31,174 nt of DNA from a virus, in IMG/VR virus record IMGVR_UViG_3300049255_000589, positions 1-31,174 of that record; one strand, given 5' to 3'. The notes beneath the pieces were generated by a model that was not told the DNA's origin, did no database searches, and was given only the letters and a program-made list of their open reading frames with translations. Of the stretch, positions 7,332-15,912 are shown piece by piece (position 1 is the first letter of the stretch; each line of letters begins with the position of its first letter). The position numbers and the translations under genes were made by a program.

Positions 7332-9017
7332 CTATATCCTCACGGTCCCCACCAGGGCGCCGCTTGAATAGGTTGCCGTGCCCGCGCTGGTACTGCCCAG
7401 AAGGACCGCGGTATGCAGCCCTTCCGACAGGAATGACTCGTAAAAGGCACTTAATCCGGCCGATTGGTTCGCCGCCGCGGAATACATCTGGCCGCTGACC
7501 GCAACCGCAGTGGTAGAGTCTATTCCAATCGAAACACCGCAGCTATTACCCATCGCGGAGTTGGCGGCGATGGCGTTCGCAATGACATGCACATCTTCAT
7601 CTCCCCACGTCAGGAAGGCGGCATTAGCCGCCGTCAGCAGCGCGACAAAGGCAGATGAAGTGGTCGTCTGCCCCGAAAGCGGAGACGGGCTGCCGATCGG
7701 CACAAGCCTGCGGTTGAAATAGCTCGCGGTATAGCGCTGCCCGACCGTGTCGGCGAACGCCGGGCCGGTATTTATATACGCCATGCCTACCAGCGTGCGC
7801 GAACTATCGCTGGATTTCACCTCTACGCCGGTAGCGCCGTTGGTTGTGTGGCCGGTCGTGGAGGCTTCCAAAGTCATGGAGGAGCCATTCATGTAGGCGT
7901 AGATGTAATAGAGCGTCGACGGCGTAAGTCCGGTCGGGGCAAGCGTAATGCCCCCTGAAGGAATCGGCTGCGATACTCCATTGATAATCAGCTTGTTGCC
8001 GTTGAACTGATTCAGGGCAAGATTGGAGCCCGAAACCGTGAGTCGGCACTGGCCATGTCCCGAACCAGCCACCAGGCCCTGCAACTGGAAATGCGATCCG
8101 TCGCACATGAACGTATAAAGGCCGTTTGCCTGCAGCGCCCCGGCGGGAAGAGGGTTACCCGATTGATCGTACAGCGCGACATTGCCAAGGCCGTTCACAT
8201 TCATCACCGCGGCATTCGTGGTCGTCGTATTGGCGACTTTCACCTTCACCACCTGACCGGCCTGATAAGAAGAAATCGCCGGGGTGAGCGCGACGGTTAT
8301 CGTATTGGCTGCGCCGCTGGTATCCTGCGCATAGACCGGCGCCCCGCTCTGGATGTCCGCGATTATGCCCGTCAGCTTCGGGCTGACGAAGGGCGCGGTG
8401 GATAGTTGCTGGATATTGCCGCTCGTGATAGTCGTCGCGCCGTTTGCGACGGTGATGGCCCATAACCCGGTGAATCCCGCGTCCGGCGAAGGCGTGGTTT
8501 GGGTGCCTGTCGTCGCGGCGACGCCCGCCTTGATCTGAATCTGGCATACGCCCTGGCGCACGGTGTTTTGAGAAACGCCGGTATTATTCGGTCCGTTATA
8601 AGCGACGGCAGGATTGGATGCGTTGTAATAAGGCAACACTGTCGAGCCGCCGTCAACATCCTCGTAGGCCGCCTCCACCAGGTACACAATCGACTGACCC
8701 GACGTGGCGGGCGCGGGACAACTCAGGTTCGCGGTATTGATCGCGAGGCCTTGCTTCATGATCTGGTGGGTCGTGTCCGGCGCGAGACTGCCGTAAGCAG
8801 AGCCGTCGACATTCTCCACGGCGTAAATGGCCCCAGGACCAACATTCACGGTCATGCCCGCCGGGGACGTAGGCGTACAGGACAGACCGTCAACCCATGT
8901 GCCGCTGCCCAGCACCGCCTGGATGAGGTAGCCAAGGCCGAACATGACATTCTTGTTCTGGCTCAGCTGATCCACGTCCTGCGGGATGGCTCCCACGTAA
9001 ACAATTTGCCTGTCCAA
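7332..9017 (-). CDS. Baseplate-associated tail fibre, 561 aa
   Basis: The start codon is TTG (9015-9017), supported by AAGGAG 6 nt upstream. The N-terminus DRQIVYVGAIPQDVD followed by NVMFGLGYLIQAVLG is typical of fibre proteins attached to P2-like baseplates. The middle is Thr/Ala/Gly-rich beta structure with repeated NTITVALT-like and LTPSTLYYIYAY segments, and the C-terminus ends ALVGTVRI. It follows the gpI-like gene, the usual position of the first tail fibre gene in P2-like baseplate operons. It has no signal peptide, unlike the fibre genes further downstream, and probably is the fibre that docks on the baseplate. Confidence 0.75.
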   Translation of the reverse strand: MDRQIVYVGAIPQDVDQLSQNKNVMFGLGYLIQAVLGSGTWVDGLSCTPTSPAGMTVNVGPGAIYAVENVDGSAYGSLAPDTTHQIMKQGLAINTANLSCPAPATSGQSIVYLVEAAYEDVDGGSTVLPYYNASNPAVAYNGPNNTGVSQNTVRQGVCQIQIKAGVAATTGTQTTPSPDAGFTGLWAITVANGATTITSGNIQQLSTAPFVSPKLTGIIADIQSGAPVYAQDTSGAANTITVALTPAISSYQAGQVVKVKVANTTTTNAAVMNVNGLGNVALYDQSGNPLPAGALQANGLYTFMCDGSHFQLQGLVAGSGHGQCRLTVSGSNLALNQFNGNKLIINGVSQPIPSGGITLAPTGLTPSTLYYIYAYMNGSSMTLEASTTGHTTNGATGVEVKSSDSSRTLVGMAYINTGPAFADTVGQRYTASYFNRRLVPIGSPSPLSGQTTTSSAFVALLTAANAAFLTWGDEDVHVIANAIAANSAMGNSCGVSIGIDSTTAVAVSGQMYSAAANQSAGLSAFYESFLSEGLHTAVLLGSTSAGTATYSSGALVGTVRI

Positions 9018-9032
9018 TTGAAACTCCTTGAT

Positions 9033-9698
9033 TTAATTCGATAACCTTGTCCAGATCGTCGTGCCCGCCGCTTTGACGGAATCAATGCAGCTGTAAATAT
9101 CCGCATCGGTGACGCTTCCAACGATCTGCGTGAGGCTGGTATATTCCGCCTGGCTTGGCGTGTTATAGGCCCCGGTCGAGACTCCATATCCGGCGATGTT
9201 CGGAATGCCCGATCCAGAAGGGCGGTAGGCAATGACGAAGGCCTGCGCGCGAAGCTGTAAGGAACCGTAGGCACCGGCCACGCCGTAGCCCATGGTGTTC
9301 GTATTGTAGGCTCCCGTATCGGCGGGCCGGGCAGGCTCGAATATCACCGGAGTCCGTCCGGTAAGGAGCTGCAGGGCCTTTATCATGCCGGGGCGCGTTA
9401 CTCGCTCCAGAAACAATTCGGCTTGAATCCTCGTTCTGAAGGCCGTGTCGCTTTCCTGCGGCTTGCGCGGAAGCGTGGTCCCGAAGAAGTCGAACGAGAT
9501 GAGATCGAGGAACCCGTCCGTCGCCGTGGCGATGCGCGTCTGCAGCGCGGCATAGGAAATCAGCCCATAGACGAAAGCGAGAGCCCAGCCTATGCCATTC
9601 AGGACACCATTGAGAATCGGCGTCTTATCGGCAAACCAGCCATTGGGCAGCAGCGCTTTGATACGGCAAACCATATCATTCTGGTCGCCGACGGCCAT
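9033..9698 (-). CDS. Baseplate wedge protein, gpI-like position, 221 aa
   Basis: The ATG at 9698 follows AAGGAG with a 7 nt spacer. The sequence has the features of a phage tail family with a hydrophobic start (LLPNGWF), LQTRIATATDGFLDLISFDFFG, then FRTRIQAEL and LLTGRTPVIFEPARPADTGAY. It sits directly after the gpJ-like gene, where gpI or Mu gp48-type baseplate proteins are encoded, and before the tail fibre. The probable role is linking the wedge to the fibre at the baseplate edge. A Tyr/Gly-rich middle (NTMGYGVAGAYG, then IAGYGVSTGAYN) is a mild internal repeat. Confidence 0.75.
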   Translation of the reverse strand: MAVGDQNDMVCRIKALLPNGWFADKTPILNGVLNGIGWALAFVYGLISYAALQTRIATATDGFLDLISFDFFGTTLPRKPQESDTAFRTRIQAELFLERVTRPGMIKALQLLTGRTPVIFEPARPADTGAYNTNTMGYGVAGAYGSLQLRAQAFVIAYRPSGSGIPNIAGYGVSTGAYNTPSQAEYTSLTQIVGSVTDADIYSCIDSVKAAGTTIWTRLSN

Positions 9699-9710
9699 GC
9701 CGAAAACTCC

Positions 9711-10835
9711 TTAACTTACGGTTACAGTTCCGGCCTTTATCACCTCTTGATTCGTCGCGGTCAGGTCCGATGTGCCGCTATTGAGCAACACCGCGGAAAC
9801 GTTGATCACTCCTGGAACCGAATATGCTATCGCCGCGAGCTGCGTATAGGGAAGGTTCGTGCCCAGCACCAGGCCATTGATGAAATTTGTAAGCGCCGTT
9901 CCGACTGCCCCGACCACGTTCGCATGTGTCAGGCCTGCGGCGGAGGTGATGGTCATCGAGACATTCGCTGTAACGACCACCGGCGCGAAAACCGCATAGC
10001 GAATCCCCAGCGCACGCACGGCCTCTATAGCGCTTCCCACCTGGGCGAGGAGTCCAGAGGGCGGGCTGCCGGTTCCGTTATCCACCACGAGATAGAAGAA
10101 CCCGTCGTCGGTGTTGCTGTTGTAGTCCTGATCCTCGGTGATGGTGTACGTCAGCCCCTGCTGGATGCTCGTTATCGCGTAGCCGATGGCGGCTTTCGTC
10201 GCCTCCGACAGCGAAGCGAGGTACAGCACGAACCGCGCCCTCAGGGCTGCATCCGTTTCAGCGTCTATGCCGTTCGTGAAGGCCGCCGCATTCGTGACCG
10301 TGTCGACGCCGGGAATCGGCGTCGTAATGACGGTAATAGTGGCCGCCTGCACGTTTCCCCCGCTCCCGGCGACCGTGTCTTGCACCGGAACCGTGACGCT
10401 TGCCGTATTCGCCGGCAGAACATAACCACCAAGCCCGGCGTTATAAGCGGAGTTCGTCGTGTCCAGAGTAACGGCGAACGTCTGCGTCCCGTCTGCGCTC
10501 TGCACCGTAGCGCCTATGGGCACCACCGCCTGCTGAGTCGATGTAAACCTCGCGAACGTAACATTTCCCGTCGAGGCGACCGCCGCCAGCCGGGTGACGC
10601 CATAATCCGCCATGAAGCTGTCGAGATCGCTTCCCACACTGGTCGAAGCGCGCGTCACCGTCAGAAGCTGCAGGATGATGGCCTGCAACCAGAGGACGAC
10701 GCCGGCGGTTGCTTCCGCGATGGCGCGCAGCACCGAACCGACCGTGAAGTCCAGAAGCGCCGAGGCAGCCCCCTGCACCGCCGTGGCGACGTTACTCACC
10801 AGCTGGGAGAAGGTATACGTCGTAAGCGTTGCCAT
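9711..10835 (-). CDS. Baseplate wedge protein, gpJ/gp47-like, 374 aa
   Basis: This matches the Baseplate_J family. An N-terminal helical part is followed by GSVLRAIAEATA and DLDSFMADYGVTRLAAVASTG. A beta part follows (VPIGATVQSADGTQTFAV), then GIDAETDAALRARFVLYLAS, and a C-terminal part with LPYTQLAAIAYSVPGVINVS. These blocks and the 374-aa length fit the family. The start codon overlaps the stop of the gpW-like gene (TGATG). In contractile phages this protein joins the wedges around the hub and holds the fibre network. The large plus-strand frame across this gene is a shadow. Confidence 0.88.
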   Translation of the reverse strand: MATLTTYTFSQLVSNVATAVQGAASALLDFTVGSVLRAIAEATAGVVLWLQAIILQLLTVTRASTSVGSDLDSFMADYGVTRLAAVASTGNVTFARFTSTQQAVVPIGATVQSADGTQTFAVTLDTTNSAYNAGLGGYVLPANTASVTVPVQDTVAGSGGNVQAATITVITTPIPGVDTVTNAAAFTNGIDAETDAALRARFVLYLASLSEATKAAIGYAITSIQQGLTYTITEDQDYNSNTDDGFFYLVVDNGTGSPPSGLLAQVGSAIEAVRALGIRYAVFAPVVVTANVSMTITSAAGLTHANVVGAVGTALTNFINGLVLGTNLPYTQLAAIAYSVPGVINVSAVLLNSGTSDLTATNQEVIKAGTVTVS

Positions 10836-11200
10836 CAGGGAGTCACCTGGAAGCTGAGGGTTGTAGGGGTGTTCGATCCGACTTCCACGTAGCTGATCTG
10901 CGTATCAAATCCGTTCGCGATTGGATTCACCACGATCTGAGGTGCAGGATTCTGGGAGACGCTTTGTTCCTGGTACATCTGCGACGTGATAAGGCTGTCC
11001 ATCTCGGGCTCGTTGAGCGTCCCGCCGATCCGGCCAGGAAGTCCGGCGCCGTAACCCGGCTGCCAAATATAATCGCCCTGGTTCGTGAGCAGCCTGCGAA
11101 GCACGCGCTGGTTGCTCTCCAGAAGACCGTCGGCCACAAGTAGATCTCCGGTAGCGCCCAACTGCAGATCGCCGCCAAAATAGTGCCCGGCATCCGCCAT
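10835..11200 (-). CDS. Baseplate protein, gpW/gp25-like, 121 aa
   Basis: This is a small protein of the gp25/GPW family, which starts the sheath at the baseplate. The central sequence NQRVLRRLLTNQGDYIWQPGYGAGLP is the hallmark (kept here as residues about 30-56), followed by a helical segment and a short beta C-terminus. It lies between the spike gene (stop 5 nt upstream) and the gpJ-like gene (overlapping stop and start), as in P2 where V, W, J and I are adjacent. Confidence 0.8.
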   Translation of the reverse strand: MADAGHYFGGDLQLGATGDLLVADGLLESNQRVLRRLLTNQGDYIWQPGYGAGLPGRIGGTLNEPEMDSLITSQMYQEQSVSQNPAPQIVVNPIANGFDTQISYVEVGSNTPTTLSFQVTP

Positions 11201-11204
11201 TGAA

Positions 11205-11840
11205 TTACCCTGCTGAGACTACGCTCGTTAACTGACTGCTGCCCAGCGTGGATGTGGGCGGCCCGGAATTACCGCTTCCTCCCTGCACGTTCGAATGCAC
11301 GTGATTATTGAATAGAGTCTCGAAAGCATCCGTCACCAGCTTGTGCAGCGTCTCTCCCGAGCTTCCGAGATTGATCGCGGGAGCCGTCACGTTGACCTCC
11401 GCAGTCGCCGTGATGTTTATCGTCGGGCCTGTAACGTCTACCTCGACATTGCCGTTTATCGTCGCCTTTCCGTTGTTCGTGAACTTTATCAGCGACCCGG
11501 AACTGTGAATAAGCCAGAACTCGCCCGATGGCGCGGCAAGCGGCTGCGCAACATTGCCGAAGAAGCGGAGGGAGATATAGGCGGCATTCTTGCCGCCCTC
11601 CTGAAAATGCACGTCGACTTCATCGCCGGGGCTCGGCGGGCAGAACATTCCCCAGCCGTTGCCCACCCATGGGGTGCCGATTGGAAGAAATCCCGTCTCG
11701 AAGCCTTCCGGCTGGATGATGACCTTCGCGGCATAATGCGCGGGATCATAGGCGCTCACCACGCCCCTGCGGGGCAATGATTTCGTCGCCGCCGCCCGCT
11801 GGCCCTCGCCGCGCATGACGTTCATTATTCTGTGCATCAT
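11205..11840 (-). CDS. Baseplate central spike, gpV-like, 211 aa
   Basis: An N-terminal OB-fold-type domain (about residues 20-100, with FLPIGTPWVGNGWGMFCPP and GDEVDVHFQEGG) is followed by a beta-helix stretch of short Thr/Val/Ile/Asn repeats (about 120-160). Near the end is NNHVHSN with an HxH pair (His180 and His182). In P2 gpV and related spikes such an HxH motif binds an iron ion at the needle tip; here an extra 29 residues follow it. It overlaps the D-like hub gene by ATGA. The likely role is piercing the outer membrane. Confidence 0.85.
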   Translation of the reverse strand: MMHRIMNVMRGEGQRAAATKSLPRRGVVSAYDPAHYAAKVIIQPEGFETGFLPIGTPWVGNGWGMFCPPSPGDEVDVHFQEGGKNAAYISLRFFGNVAQPLAAPSGEFWLIHSSGSLIKFTNNGKATINGNVEVDVTGPTINITATAEVNVTAPAINLGSSGETLHKLVTDAFETLFNNHVHSNVQGGSGNSGPPTSTLGSSQLTSVVSAG

Positions 11841-12961
11841 CCCAGGACGACCGTGCTTTGAGTGCTGTGATTCTTCGCGCGCAGCTCCATCGTGTATCCC
11901 GCTTCAAAGGAAATGTGCCGAGTCACGGTATCGGGATAGTAATTCTGGTCCCAGGCGGTTCCGGTGCCGATCAACTGGACCTGTGCCCGCGTGGTCAGGA
12001 GGTTATCTCCCGGAAGCCGCGCCGTAAGCACGCGCTCATGCCTCGTGATATCCTCAGCCGTCGATTTTGCGAGCTGCAGCGCCTGATCGCGCGTGAGATT
12101 CGGGACCACATAGCTGTAGGTCTGGCTTATCCCGCCCGAACGCTGGCTCTTGAAGGCCTGCGATACATGGTAGGTGACGACGAACGATTTCTGTTGCTTC
12201 TGGTTCCACGTCTTGATCTTGACAATGACGTCCTTCGCAAGGGTCTGCGACCGGCTTACCTTGATGTCGATTCCATTGGAGCTCAGATTACCCGCGCCCG
12301 GCGGGGGAGCGATGAGCTTATAGGGCGTGGCGTTCGCCACCGGCGACGGCTGGAAGTACAGCGTCTGCCCACTCACCCACACATCGAAGCCTTCCTGCTT
12401 TGCAAGATAGACAAGCAGGTCCCATTCCGTCTGCTCCTGCGTGAGCATGACGTTGTCGATGTCGTAATACGTCCCTGCGAGCGCAGTCGTATTCTGCACC
12501 TGGGAATTGAGTCCGTGGCGAAGGGCGAGGGTCTGCGCGATCTGGTAGCTTTTCTGGTTCTGGAACTTTTCAGCGGTCTTCGCGTCGATGAGCGGAGCAG
12601 ACAGGTCCCTGCCGGTAAACGTTACCCTCCGCTGGACGGCATCGTATTCGACATCGTCGATCTGCCCGAGAATGAGCTGTGTCGTATTGCCGATACTGCC
12701 CGTCGCGTCCGCGAATCCCACGGATATTCCCAGCTGATCTCCTGCGGAGAGTGCCCAGTATGCGGGGCCGTATTGAGTTGGCAGTCCGTTGCTCGCCGCC
12801 ACCGCCCGGAAGGTGTCCGCCGTGAAATGACTCGCGTTCGTCACCTCCGCTTCGAGGAAGCCGGTAACGGGTACGCCGTTCAGGCTTACGATAAGCCTGG
12901 GTTGCCTGACCGTCCCCGCAGGGATGCGCGCATTGTTAAGGCTAGTCGCCAATAACCCCAT
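11837..12961 (-). CDS. Tail hub protein, gpD-like (late control D family), 374 aa
   Basis: The length and order fit the Phage_GPD/gp27-like hub family: RQPRLIVSLNGVPVTGF at the start, FTGRDLSAPLIDAKT in the middle, SYQIAQTLALRHGL, and TEWDLLVYLAKQEGFDVWVSG. The C-terminal half has ITRHERVLTARLPGD and AGYTMELRAKN. The hub connects the tube to the spike made by the next gene, whose start overlaps this stop. It follows the LysM-containing X-like gene, the same X-D linkage found in many P2-like prophages. The plus-strand frame of similar length is antisense. Confidence 0.82.
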   Translation of the reverse strand: MGLLATSLNNARIPAGTVRQPRLIVSLNGVPVTGFLEAEVTNASHFTADTFRAVAASNGLPTQYGPAYWALSAGDQLGISVGFADATGSIGNTTQLILGQIDDVEYDAVQRRVTFTGRDLSAPLIDAKTAEKFQNQKSYQIAQTLALRHGLNSQVQNTTALAGTYYDIDNVMLTQEQTEWDLLVYLAKQEGFDVWVSGQTLYFQPSPVANATPYKLIAPPPGAGNLSSNGIDIKVSRSQTLAKDVIVKIKTWNQKQQKSFVVTYHVSQAFKSQRSGGISQTYSYVVPNLTRDQALQLAKSTAEDITRHERVLTARLPGDNLLTTRAQVQLIGTGTAWDQNYYPDTVTRHISFEAGYTMELRAKNHSTQSTVVLG

Positions 12962-12979
12962 AAAACTGTTGCCCGAATG

Positions 12980-13180
12980 TTAGGAACTGCTGCTATTCGG
13001 GACAAAAATGCCGCCCCCCTGGCTTGGGTCGACCGACGGAATCTGAAGCGTGTTAATTCCCGTCAGCATGGGGTCGATCAGGTTATTCTGTTGCGCGATG
13101 CGGTTCCATTGAGTTGCGTCATTCAGGTATTGGAGCGCCAGCGAGAATAGATTTCCTCCAGCGACGGTAACGGTATGCAT
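12980..13180 (-). CDS. Tail protein X-like LysM protein, 66 aa
   Basis: Residues 3-48 form a LysM-like fold: TVAGGNLFSLALQYLNDATQWNRIA, then NNLIDPMLTGINTLQIPS (split here only for length). Such short LysM proteins are P2 gpX-like tail components near the hub. The Ser-rich tail is probably flexible. Its start codon overlaps the stop of the preceding 46-aa frame (TGATG), so the two are probably translated in series. Confidence 0.8.
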   Translation of the reverse strand: MHTVTVAGGNLFSLALQYLNDATQWNRIAQQNNLIDPMLTGINTLQIPSVDPSQGGGIFVPNSSSS

Positions 13181-13320
13181 CAGCCGCCTCTTTTATATTC
13201 GTCAATGAAGAATGCGCGCTGTTCCGCCTCCGCATGCGGCTTAAACCTAACGATCCTGTAATACCAATATCGGCGCACCCGCCAGCGATGCACCTTATTG
13301 ATGGCTCTGTGAATTGACAT
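13180..13320 (-). CDS. Small basic aromatic protein, 46 aa, coupled on both sides
   Basis: This frame runs from the ATG at 13318-13320 to the TGA at 13180-13182. Its start overlaps the stop of the U-like tail gene and its stop overlaps the start of the LysM gene, both as TGATG. Such double coupling strongly suggests that it is translated. The peptide is rich in Arg, Trp and Tyr in the first half (HRWRVRRYWYYRIVRF) and acidic toward the end. No signal or membrane helix is clear. Possible roles are a tail assembly helper or a small tail component; the family was not recognised. Confidence 0.65.
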   Translation of the reverse strand: MSIHRAINKVHRWRVRRYWYYRIVRFKPHAEAEQRAFFIDEYKRGG

Positions 13321-14114
13321 CAGTGCCCCGCATTGGATGTGTTCGTGCTCATCCGGCTCAAGGTGCTGGACAGTTGGTAGAGATTATTGAGATTCCCGAA
13401 GCCGCTTGCCGCTCCGCTCAAGGAACTTGCCATCGTTGCGGGAGATCCGCCCGCGACCACCGGCGTTGTATTGATTCCCGTCGTCGTGCTCGTGATGCCC
13501 GCCTGAGTCGCGCTTTGCGCGCCGGAGATGGAGGACTGCAGGCTGCTGAGAAGAGGCCCTTCCGAGGCCGCCGTGACCCCGGCTATGGCGTTGGTGGTAT
13601 TCGGCACGCCCGCCTGGTAATTGCTCGCCGCCGTCGCTACCCCCGTCACCGCCGAATTGATGGCGCTGTTCGGGATCACGGACGACAAACCCAGCGCGTT
13701 CACTACGTCGCTCGCCAGCGCCTCAACGAAGCCCACCGCCAGCGACGCCAGCGCCTGGGTTTCATCGAGCACCACCGCGCACGCAATTTTATACGGGATT
13801 TCAAGGCCCCCATATTCGAAGTCGGCCTCGAACTTCGAGATTATCACCTGATAGCGATGCAGGCTGTAAGTCAACAATTGCTGCTGGCCCTGCCGGCGCA
13901 TGAAATCAAGCAGCAGTGCGCGCGTTTCCGCGTTTGATCCCCGGAATCGCCCGGACCAGCGGATCTCCCCGTCGTCCGGCCCCATCGCGTCGATGGTACG
14001 GTTGCCGCCGGGCATCTTGTGCACGGCAAGCATCTGATCGCCGCCGGAGTTTATCGTCTCCGGAATCCCGAAGTCCTGGAAGACCACGCCACCAAGGGTA
14101 AGAGTGACCGCCAT
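13320..14114 (-). CDS. Tail protein, P2 gpU-like / DNA-circularisation-type, 264 aa
   Basis: The ATG at 14114 is chosen because it lies 4 nt after the tape measure stop and gives MAVTLTLGGVVFQDFGIPE, the usual N-terminus of this tail family. The upstream ATG at 14171 lies inside the tape measure gene. Conserved-looking blocks are GGDQMLAVHKMPGGNRTID, DDGEIRWSGRFRG and a Tyr-rich segment around FEADFEYGGLEIPYKIAC. The C-terminal half is Ala/Ser/Thr-rich and low in complexity. Gene order (tape measure, this gene, X, D) fits a gpU-like protein joining tape measure, tube end and hub. Confidence 0.7.
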   Translation of the reverse strand: MAVTLTLGGVVFQDFGIPETINSGGDQMLAVHKMPGGNRTIDAMGPDDGEIRWSGRFRGSNAETRALLLDFMRRQGQQQLLTYSLHRYQVIISKFEADFEYGGLEIPYKIACAVVLDETQALASLAVGFVEALASDVVNALGLSSVIPNSAINSAVTGVATAASNYQAGVPNTTNAIAGVTAASEGPLLSSLQSSISGAQSATQAGITSTTTGINTTPVVAGGSPATMASSLSGAASGFGNLNNLYQLSSTLSRMSTNTSNAGH

Positions 14115-14118
14115 GGGA

Positions 14119-15912
14119 CTACGGACCGATATAGGGGTTATAGGAAGGCGGAATGAAGGACTGACGGCCATCGAATGCCGCCCCGGAACTCGCAGGGCCG
14201 CTCATGGCGTTCTCCTGATGATATGTCACACCTTTGGCTACTGCGCGGCCATCCATGGTCAGCGTCGAATTGACCTGCACCATCTTTCCGGAGCCGCTTG
14301 GTGCGTATCCGATGGAATTTTGGTTTGCCTGCCAGTTGTTCCCACTGGTGACGTTATAGAGCCAGTCACCGATTCCCGGAGCTTTCTTATCTATCCACCC
14401 GGCGATTTCCCGGTGGTAAAGCACCGGAATCAGGGCCGCGAGTGCGAGAACTACCGCCGTCAGGCCGCTCGCGATACCCGCAAGGGGGAGCGTGCCCATC
14501 CCGGCCAAAGCAACTCTGAAAGGTCCAAGTCCGATGCCGATCAATTTCAAGGCAGCTCCCGCGATCATCAGTGTCCCGCCGATGGCCGCCAGGGACGAAA
14601 GCGCGGTAAAAGTAAGCGTCAGTGCCGCTGTTATTGTCTGATGCCGCGCCATGAACTGCCCCAGGGCATTGAACGCCGTGGTAAGTCCGCGCAGTGCCGG
14701 AAGAATAACCGGGATTACCGTCATGCCGACAGCCGTCTTCAGGTTTTCCCACTGCGACGAAAGAGCCTCGAAGGCCATCTTCGGATCATTGCGGATCAGC
14801 TGGTCATAAGAGGACAGGCCGCTCGCCTGTCCGATCAGCTTCTGGTCACGCTCGAACTTCCATCCCTGCAGCGCCATCTGGCTCATGATGAAGCCCGCGG
14901 TGCGGTTCGGGAAAAGATATTGGAGCGCCTGGCGCTGCTTCGCTTCGTCCGCATATCCATGGGTCTTTAAGGCAGGAAGCAATACTTTCTGCGTCCAAGC
15001 ATAAGGGTTTGATTGGAATAGCTCGGAATCGCTTATACCGCCGGGCGCAACGCCTTTGGCGCTTCCGACCTTGTCATAGATGATTTTTGAAGGATCGAGT
15101 AGACCAAGCCTCTGCCAGACCTTGAGTGATTTCTGCGGTATGGTTCCGCCGACCACCGCCGCGTAGGCAGACATCAGCGCATTACCGGGCCCGCCGGCGC
15201 CGCCCGTACCTCCGGACGATTTCATTTCCTGGATCAGTGTCGGCAGGATTCCGTAAGTAAAACGATCGTCCCAGCCGATTGTTGCCGCGCGCCCGTACTT
15301 AAACGTGGAAAGGAAATCCTGCGCCCCGACCTTCCCTCCCGAGGCGATGATCGCCTTCGTCATCAGGTCTGCCGCTGTATCGAACTGGCCTACGTCCTTC
15401 ACCGCGCCCTTCATTTCGAGGGCCTTCGCCACGGTATAGGCTTCATCGTGCGCGCCCGAGCCGCGTACCGTCTGCAGGATGGACTGCAGCCTCTGCACCG
15501 TGGGCATGTGTTCCATGGCCTTCTGCGTGTCGCCAAAGACCATCCGCAATTCGCGAATCGCAGCCACATTCTGGGTGGCCGTCGTCGTCATCACCGTGCC
15601 GGTTGCTTCCCAGGCAGCCGTCGTCGCCTGCGCGATTTCGAGCTGCGACATGCCCGCCGCCTTGGCAAGCTCGAGTTGGTGCACGTATTCCTCGGCTGGC
15701 TTCACGGCCCTGGCAATCATGCCCAGCCCAAGAAAACCAGCGCCGCCGAGGATTGCCCCCGTCATGCCGAGCAGCTTTATTTCTTTCAGGGTGCCCTGCA
15801 GCGTCTTCGCCTGCGCGTTCACCTTGATGAAATCGCGCGCGATGAACCCGAGAACGCCGCTTACCTGGTTCTGAAGCGCAAGCGTTACACCTACCTTGTA
15901 CGCTTCGAACAT
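14119..15912 (-). CDS. Tail tape measure protein, 597 aa
   Basis: The length, the helical content and the position downstream of the chaperones identify the tape measure. Hydrophobic segments occur near residues 48-70 and again at about 420-500, the latter probably for membrane passage at DNA entry. Residues 75-350 are helical with Gly-rich turns. The C-terminal part is Ser/Asn/Gly-rich. If the usual rule of roughly 1.5 angstrom per residue holds, the tail would be about 90 nm long. The 3' end is followed 4 nt later by the U-like gene. Confidence 0.85.
   Translation of the reverse strand: MFEAYKVGVTLALQNQVSGVLGFIARDFIKVNAQAKTLQGTLKEIKLLGMTGAILGGAGFLGLGMIARAVKPAEEYVHQLELAKAAGMSQLEIAQATTAAWEATGTVMTTTATQNVAAIRELRMVFGDTQKAMEHMPTVQRLQSILQTVRGSGAHDEAYTVAKALEMKGAVKDVGQFDTAADLMTKAIIASGGKVGAQDFLSTFKYGRAATIGWDDRFTYGILPTLIQEMKSSGGTGGAGGPGNALMSAYAAVVGGTIPQKSLKVWQRLGLLDPSKIIYDKVGSAKGVAPGGISDSELFQSNPYAWTQKVLLPALKTHGYADEAKQRQALQYLFPNRTAGFIMSQMALQGWKFERDQKLIGQASGLSSYDQLIRNDPKMAFEALSSQWENLKTAVGMTVIPVILPALRGLTTAFNALGQFMARHQTITAALTLTFTALSSLAAIGGTLMIAGAALKLIGIGLGPFRVALAGMGTLPLAGIASGLTAVVLALAALIPVLYHREIAGWIDKKAPGIGDWLYNVTSGNNWQANQNSIGYAPSGSGKMVQVNSTLTMDGRAVAKGVTYHQENAMSGPASSGAAFDGRQSFIPPSYNPYIGP

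Noticed and set aside
9423-10892. Long plus-strand frame of 489 codons
   Set aside because: It is antisense to the well-supported I-like and J-like baseplate genes, Arg-rich, and has no ribosome binding site or family pattern.
11858-12955. Plus-strand frame of 365 codons
   Set aside because: It mirrors the D-like hub gene and is Arg-rich with no recognisable protein pattern.
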